Source: an uncultured Bacteroidales bacterium
Lineage (GTDB): Bacteria > Bacteroidota > Bacteroidia > Bacteroidales > UBA4417
Direction of reading: 5' to 3'
Assembly: GCA_903879715.1 (NCBI GenBank)
Contig: CAIRMR010000085.1
Coordinates: forward strand, 1-38,757
DNA length: 38,757 bases
Shown: one piece after another, positions 35,775 to 38,757 of the stretch
Numbering within the stretch: the first letter of the stretch is position 1
Layout of the letters: each line of letters opens with the position of its first letter
The notes under the pieces: model-generated
What the model was told of the DNA's origin: nothing
Database searches by the model: none
What the model saw: only the letters and a program-made list of their open reading frames with translations
Translations under genes and position numbers: made by a program

Positions 35775-36230
35775 ATGACCGACCAGCACAATCCTCCTTT
35801 AAAGTCACCACCGAGCAATAATGGTGTATCCCAGATCCGACTGATCGCTTTCGCGGAGCCACCTAAGCAGGGTAAAAGCGAGCCTGTACTTTTGCACGTA
35901 TTTATTATCAACGAGGGCCCGGATATCCTGGAGATACTGAATGACCTTGACAGCATCAACATTCCACAAGGTTTGCACCATAGTAGCGAAACAGTTCCCG
36001 CTTCCGATTTGATTCATATCGATTTTGGTGTCTCGGGGGAAGCTACATTTATTCAAGTCGCTAAAGGTGAGTGTATAAAAGTCACTCTCTTACTCCGGGA
36101 AGAGCAGCTGCATTTGCTCGAGCGTAACAAACACATATGGACTACTGTGAAATGCAGGGAAATCTGTGATAAGAAAGGAGAAGCGACTACCTTGTTTTTG
36201 GCAGCCCGGGTGTATAAAACCAATTATTAA
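35775..36230 (+). CDS. Unknown 151-aa protein paired with the DUF4157 gene
   Basis: No family recognised. The start, MTDQHNPPLKSPPSNNGVSQ, is disordered. The rest alternates hydrophobic residues like a beta-sandwich (LLHVFIINEGPDILEILNDL, ECIKVTLLLREEQ, TTLFLAARVYK), with no signal peptide or membrane segment. It begins 27 nt after the effector candidate and is the last gene before a likely terminator, so it is probably co-expressed with it. Loading chaperone, immunity partner or second cargo are all open. Confidence 0.6.
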   Translation: MTDQHNPPLKSPPSNNGVSQIRLIAFAEPPKQGKSEPVLLHVFIINEGPDILEILNDLDSINIPQGLHHSSETVPASDLIHIDFGVSGEATFIQVAKGECIKVTLLLREEQLHLLERNKHIWTTVKCREICDKKGEATTLFLAARVYKTNY

Positions 36231-36286
36231 ATAGGAGAATTTGCCATATAAGCCTTAATTATAAATTCCATTATTCTGAAGAAGGC

Positions 36287-36306
36287 CTCAGCTGGTGCTG
36301 AGTTTT
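36287..36306 (+). terminator. Probable terminator of the eCIS locus
   Basis: CTCAGC (36287-36292) and GCTGAG (36297-36302) form a 6-bp stem with loop TGGT, followed by TTTT. It lies 57 nt after the last stop codon. The stem and U tract are short, so strength is uncertain. Confidence 0.45.
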
Positions 36307-36594
36307 GCCATAGCGAGGCAATCTCATCAACCCATCAGCTGGCACCTGTTTGCAACCCATCTCAGTATAAATTATCCCAACCACCACTCCTTGCCGGACA
36401 GCAACTCATAGTAACCATTTTGGCTAAGTCAGATGCGTAGGTAAAGGTCAGATGAATTGGACTACCCGCCAAAATTGGGCAAGCCATAACAATACGAAAA
36501 GTACACGGAAGAATTTCATAATTTTTAAAAACGCAGATGCGATCAATGAATATATCTTAAATTTCCACAACATTTTTTTTAAATAAAAACACTC
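36307..36594. other. Gene-free junction between the eCIS and hipBA
   Basis: No credible ORF. It contains a small palindrome TTGCC/GGCAA (about 36304-36320) and a stretch around 36445-36490 (GGTCAGATGAATTGGACTACC-like) that resembles insertion-sequence termini of the IS21 sort, though I cannot confirm this. It may mark an insertion boundary. Confidence 0.35.
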
Positions 36595-36648
36595 AACCTA
36601 TCATTAAATATATAATAGTAGCTATATTTGCAAATTATATGATAGGTT
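36595..36648 (+). promoter_or_regulatory. hipBA promoter and operator
   Basis: AACCTATCAT (36595-36604) and ATGATAGGTT (36639-36648) are a perfect 10-bp inverted repeat. They enclose the -7 box TATATTTG (36623-36630). The layout fits HipB binding to both half sites and bending DNA over the promoter, as in autoregulated hipBA operons. Confidence 0.75.
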
Positions 36649-36654
36649 AATCAT

Positions 36655-36975
36655 ATGGCAAAAAACACAATGGGTACCAGGCTACCCCGAAAACTAGAAC
36701 AAAAAATGCAGGTGGTTGGTGAGCAGATAAAGCTGGCCCGCCTCCGCCGTAACCTGAGTATGGCTCAGATTGCTGAACGAGCCATGGCATCGGAATTAAC
36801 CGTTTCGCGTGTGGAAAAAGGCATCCCGACAGTATCCATCGGCATCTATCTGCGTGTGCTGTACGCTTTGCAGCTGGATGATGATATTCTGTACCTGGCT
36901 AAGGATGATGCCATGGGCAAAGCCTTACAGGATATGGGATTGAAAACAAGGAAAAGGGCAGCTAAAAAGGAATAG
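36655..36975 (+). CDS. hipB: HipB-type antitoxin, XRE-family regulator
   Basis: A 106-aa protein with an HTH_3/Cro-like domain at about 20-75 (GEQIKLARLRRNLSMAQIAE, SELTVSRVEKG, TVSIGIYLRVLYALQ). A basic C-terminal tail ends RKRAAKKE. It should bind HipA and repress its own promoter through the inverted repeat just upstream. It precedes hipA by 3 nt, a coupled antitoxin-toxin order. Confidence 0.9.
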   Translation: MAKNTMGTRLPRKLEQKMQVVGEQIKLARLRRNLSMAQIAERAMASELTVSRVEKGIPTVSIGIYLRVLYALQLDDDILYLAKDDAMGKALQDMGLKTRKRAAKKE

Positions 36976-36978
36976 CTT

Positions 36979-38241
36979 ATGATGCAATTGTGGGTGTATG
37001 CGGATTTCGACTGGTTAAAACAGGTAGAGTTAATCGGCGAACTGAGCTTCGAAACAATTCGTGGCTCCGAAACCTATGGCTTTAAATACAGCAGCGAATG
37101 GCTGAAAAAACATAGCGATTTACTACTGGGTGACGATATCAACAACTATACGGGTATGCAATACACCCGGCCTGGTAAGGATATTTTCGGTTGCTTCGCG
37201 GATGCACTGCCCGACCGTTGGGGGCGTATGTTACTCAGCCGGAGGGAACAAATTCTGGCCAGGGAGGAAAAGCGTCCCGTCAGAAAGATCTCTTCATTCG
37301 ACCACTTAATGGGCATCGATGATTTTTCAAGAATGGGAGGCTTCCGGTTCAAAACGGATCCTAAAGGCGATTTCATCAATCAGAATGCTGCGCTGCGGAT
37401 TCCCCCGCTAACAAGTCTGAGGGCCTTGGTGCAGGCAAGTATGGAAGTTGAGTTGAGTGAAGAAAAAAATGAATTGCCCGACAAAAAATGGATTAATCAA
37501 TTGATTCAACCGGGGTCATCATTGGGAGGTGCACGCCCTAAAGCCAGCATTGTTAACGATAACAAAAAGCTATATATTGCTAAATTCCCATCACGGAATG
37601 ACGATTACGACGCGGGGCTGTGGGAACATTTCGCGCACCTGCTGGCCCGAAAAGCAGGCATAAATGTAGCCGTAACAAGCGTCGTTCCCGGTGAAAAGTA
37701 CCACACCTTAGTATCAGAACGTTTCGACCGGATCAGGGAAGGCAAACGTATTCATTTTGCATCAGCCATGACCATGCTTGGGTACTCCGATGGCGATAAT
37801 TATGTCAACGGATATGGCTACCTGGATATGGTTGATTTTATCCTGAAAGGTTGTACCCGCGTGGATGACAATCTCCGGGAACTTTACCGACGGGTTGCCT
37901 TCAATATCTGCATCGGCAATACCGACGACCATTTCCGCAATCATGGCTTTCTGCTTGTTGCAAAGGGCTGGACACTTTCACCTGCGTATGATTTAAATCC
38001 TACCTTAAATGAGTACCAGAGTTTGCTTATTTCCTCCACTTCAAATGAATCGAGCCTTGAAATACTGCTGGAATCATGCGAGGAATATATGATCGGCAGG
38101 AAACCAGGTTCAGAAATCATTCAGGAAGTGACAGCAGCGGTTAAAAACTGGAAGACACTAGCCGCTAAACTGAAGATTCCAAAAACTGAAATGGATAGAT
38201 TCAGTGCACGATTCGCTAAACATATAATTAACCCCTTATGA
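36979..38241 (+). CDS. hipA: HipA-type serine/threonine kinase toxin
   Basis: A 420-aa full-length HipA. The N-terminal subdomain (about 15-125) is followed by the kinase part: Gly-rich loop SSLGGARPKAS (180-190), IAKF lysine K202, catalytic loop CIGNTDDHFRNHGF (311-324, likely catalytic D317 with N321) and metal-binding YDLNP (D338). HipA of E. coli phosphorylates glutamyl-tRNA synthetase and induces dormancy; the target here may differ. All kinase residues I can locate are present, so it is probably active. Two ATGs at 36979 and 36982 are both possible starts. Confidence 0.92.
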   Translation: MMQLWVYADFDWLKQVELIGELSFETIRGSETYGFKYSSEWLKKHSDLLLGDDINNYTGMQYTRPGKDIFGCFADALPDRWGRMLLSRREQILAREEKRPVRKISSFDHLMGIDDFSRMGGFRFKTDPKGDFINQNAALRIPPLTSLRALVQASMEVELSEEKNELPDKKWINQLIQPGSSLGGARPKASIVNDNKKLYIAKFPSRNDDYDAGLWEHFAHLLARKAGINVAVTSVVPGEKYHTLVSERFDRIREGKRIHFASAMTMLGYSDGDNYVNGYGYLDMVDFILKGCTRVDDNLRELYRRVAFNICIGNTDDHFRNHGFLLVAKGWTLSPAYDLNPTLNEYQSLLISSTSNESSLEILLESCEEYMIGRKPGSEIIQEVTAAVKNWKTLAAKLKIPKTEMDRFSARFAKHIINPL

Positions 38242-38370
38242 AGTGCAATGTAGTTGCCCCGCAAGTTTTGATTTTCGCCTTTGTGAAGCGATCTTATCTG
38301 CCACTTTTCGTTGCGTAAAAACACAGAAGAAAAGTAAGCGAAATTATAAGTTACTGAGAATAGTTTCGGC

Positions 38371-38532
38371 TTATGTAACTCTAACAAATACAGCCTTCTT
38401 CGCCATCACACTTAAAAACACGCCCCTCACTCCCATAAACAGCATCATCGCCAGCCATAAATCGTTGTTACCTAAAACAGGTTGAAGAAGATAATAGGAA
38501 GGCAGAAAAATTATTGTGGTAATCACCACCAT
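38371..38532 (-). pseudogene. MATE-type efflux transporter C-terminal remnant
   Basis: The minus strand encodes VVITTIIFLPSYYLLQPVLG followed by NNDLWLAMMLFMGVRGVFLS, which matches the last two membrane helices of MATE transporters (the GN-x-x-LWLA-FM-x-RG pattern). The rest of the gene is missing: the reading frame closes at 38578 and the next sequence belongs to a transposase-like end. I infer a gene cut by insertion or rearrangement. Homology is judged by eye from a short piece. Confidence 0.5.
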
Positions 38533-38540
38533 ACTTCGTT

Positions 38541-38569
38541 GGCGCGCGTCTTTTTTTCTGACGCGTGCC
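38541..38569. repeat. GC-rich inverted repeat beside the MATE remnant
   Basis: GGCGCGCGTC (38541-38550) and GACGCGTGCC (38560-38569) pair over 10 bp with one G:T and a T-rich 9-nt loop. It is much more GC-rich than its surroundings. It may mark the break point between the transporter remnant and the insertion sequence. Confidence 0.5.
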
Positions 38570-38624
38570 GGTACCACTTACTTTAACATCTGTTTAATTC
38601 CTGGCTTTCGAAAATTAGTAATGG

Positions 38625-38757
38625 TTAAAATTTAATGTCGTATTTTAATCCTACATTTTGTAAAACACCTACCAATCGTTCTTTGAGGTTCTGAAAACAG
38701 AGATAGGCATCAAAACTCAGCCAATGATATTTTATTCTTCGCCAAAGGATTTCTATC
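38625..38757 (-). CDS. IS630-type transposase C-terminus (partial, runs off right edge)
   Basis: The minus strand from the window edge reads IEILWRRIKYHWLSFDAYLC, then FQNLKERLVGVLQNVGLKYDIKF and a TAA at 38627-38625. The IE-x-LW-x-x-IKY start followed by a helix-rich tail is typical of the C-terminal end of IS630-type DDE transposases, where the last Glu is catalytic. Only 43 residues are in the window. The element probably inserted next to, or into, the MATE gene. Confidence 0.6.
   Translation of the reverse strand, partial: IEILWRRIKYHWLSFDAYLCFQNLKERLVGVLQNVGLKYDIKF

Noticed and set aside
12908-36230. Type VI secretion system or R-type tailocin
   Set aside because: No TssJLM membrane complex, ClpV, holin, endolysin or phage tail chaperone is present. 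DUF4255, the CIS tape measure, the Afp15-type ATPase and DUF4157 point to an eCIS.

Overview
The window looks like a piece of a Bacteroidota chromosome, probably an environmental Bacteroidales-like lineage. The evidence is the ribosomal and EF-G sequences, the promoters of the form TTG-N18/19-TAnnTTTG, the weak Shine-Dalgarno use, the LytTR/LytS regulators and the style of intergenic repeats. No species can be named from the sequence alone.

Layout. (1) 1-3267, minus strand: the translation operon rpsL-rpsG-fusA-rpsJ (rpsJ runs off the left edge), with a clear promoter at 3321-3350. Just upstream, about 240 nt appear to be a separate transcription unit with its own promoter and terminator (about 3401-3677). 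It is a candidate structured RNA or 28-codon small-protein gene. (2) 3828-9300: a TylF-like methyltransferase, a REP-associated tyrosine transposase (RAYT) surrounded by five REP-type palindromes, a three-gene envelope-stress-type operon (LiaF-like membrane protein, LytS-type kinase, LytTR regulator) and a CvfB-like S1 RNA-binding protein. (3) 9720-12047: a UvrD/PcrA helicase. (4) 12908-36230: a contiguous, same-strand extracellular contractile injection system (eCIS, related to Afp/PVC, MAC and AlgoCIS). (5) 36595-38241: a hipBA toxin-antitoxin pair with its operator. (6) 38371-38757: a MATE-transporter C-terminal remnant and the 3' end of an IS630-type transposase.

The eCIS is the main system. 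In order it has an AAA+ ATPase (Afp15-like), a DUF4255 cap/terminator (Afp16), an unassigned 260-aa protein, one sheath, two gp19-type tube proteins, a DUF5908 small protein, a LysM baseplate protein (Afp7), a VgrG-like hub/spike (Afp8), a PAAR tip (Afp10), a gp25 protein (Afp9), two large baseplate wedge proteins (Afp11 and Afp12), a 1438-aa protein with duplicated Ig/PKD-like modules in the fibre position, a CIS tape-measure protein (Afp14), a DUF4157 cargo/effector candidate and a small unknown partner. There is no ClpV, TssJLM, holin or lysin, so it is neither a membrane-anchored T6SS nor a tailocin. All recognised core parts are present and open, so the particle is probably functional.

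The least explained elements are the DUF4157 protein with two separate HExxH motifs and its partner, the Ig/PKD fibre, the 260-aa protein beside the cap, a long inverted repeat between the tube genes and baseplate genes, and the small RNA upstream of rpsL.
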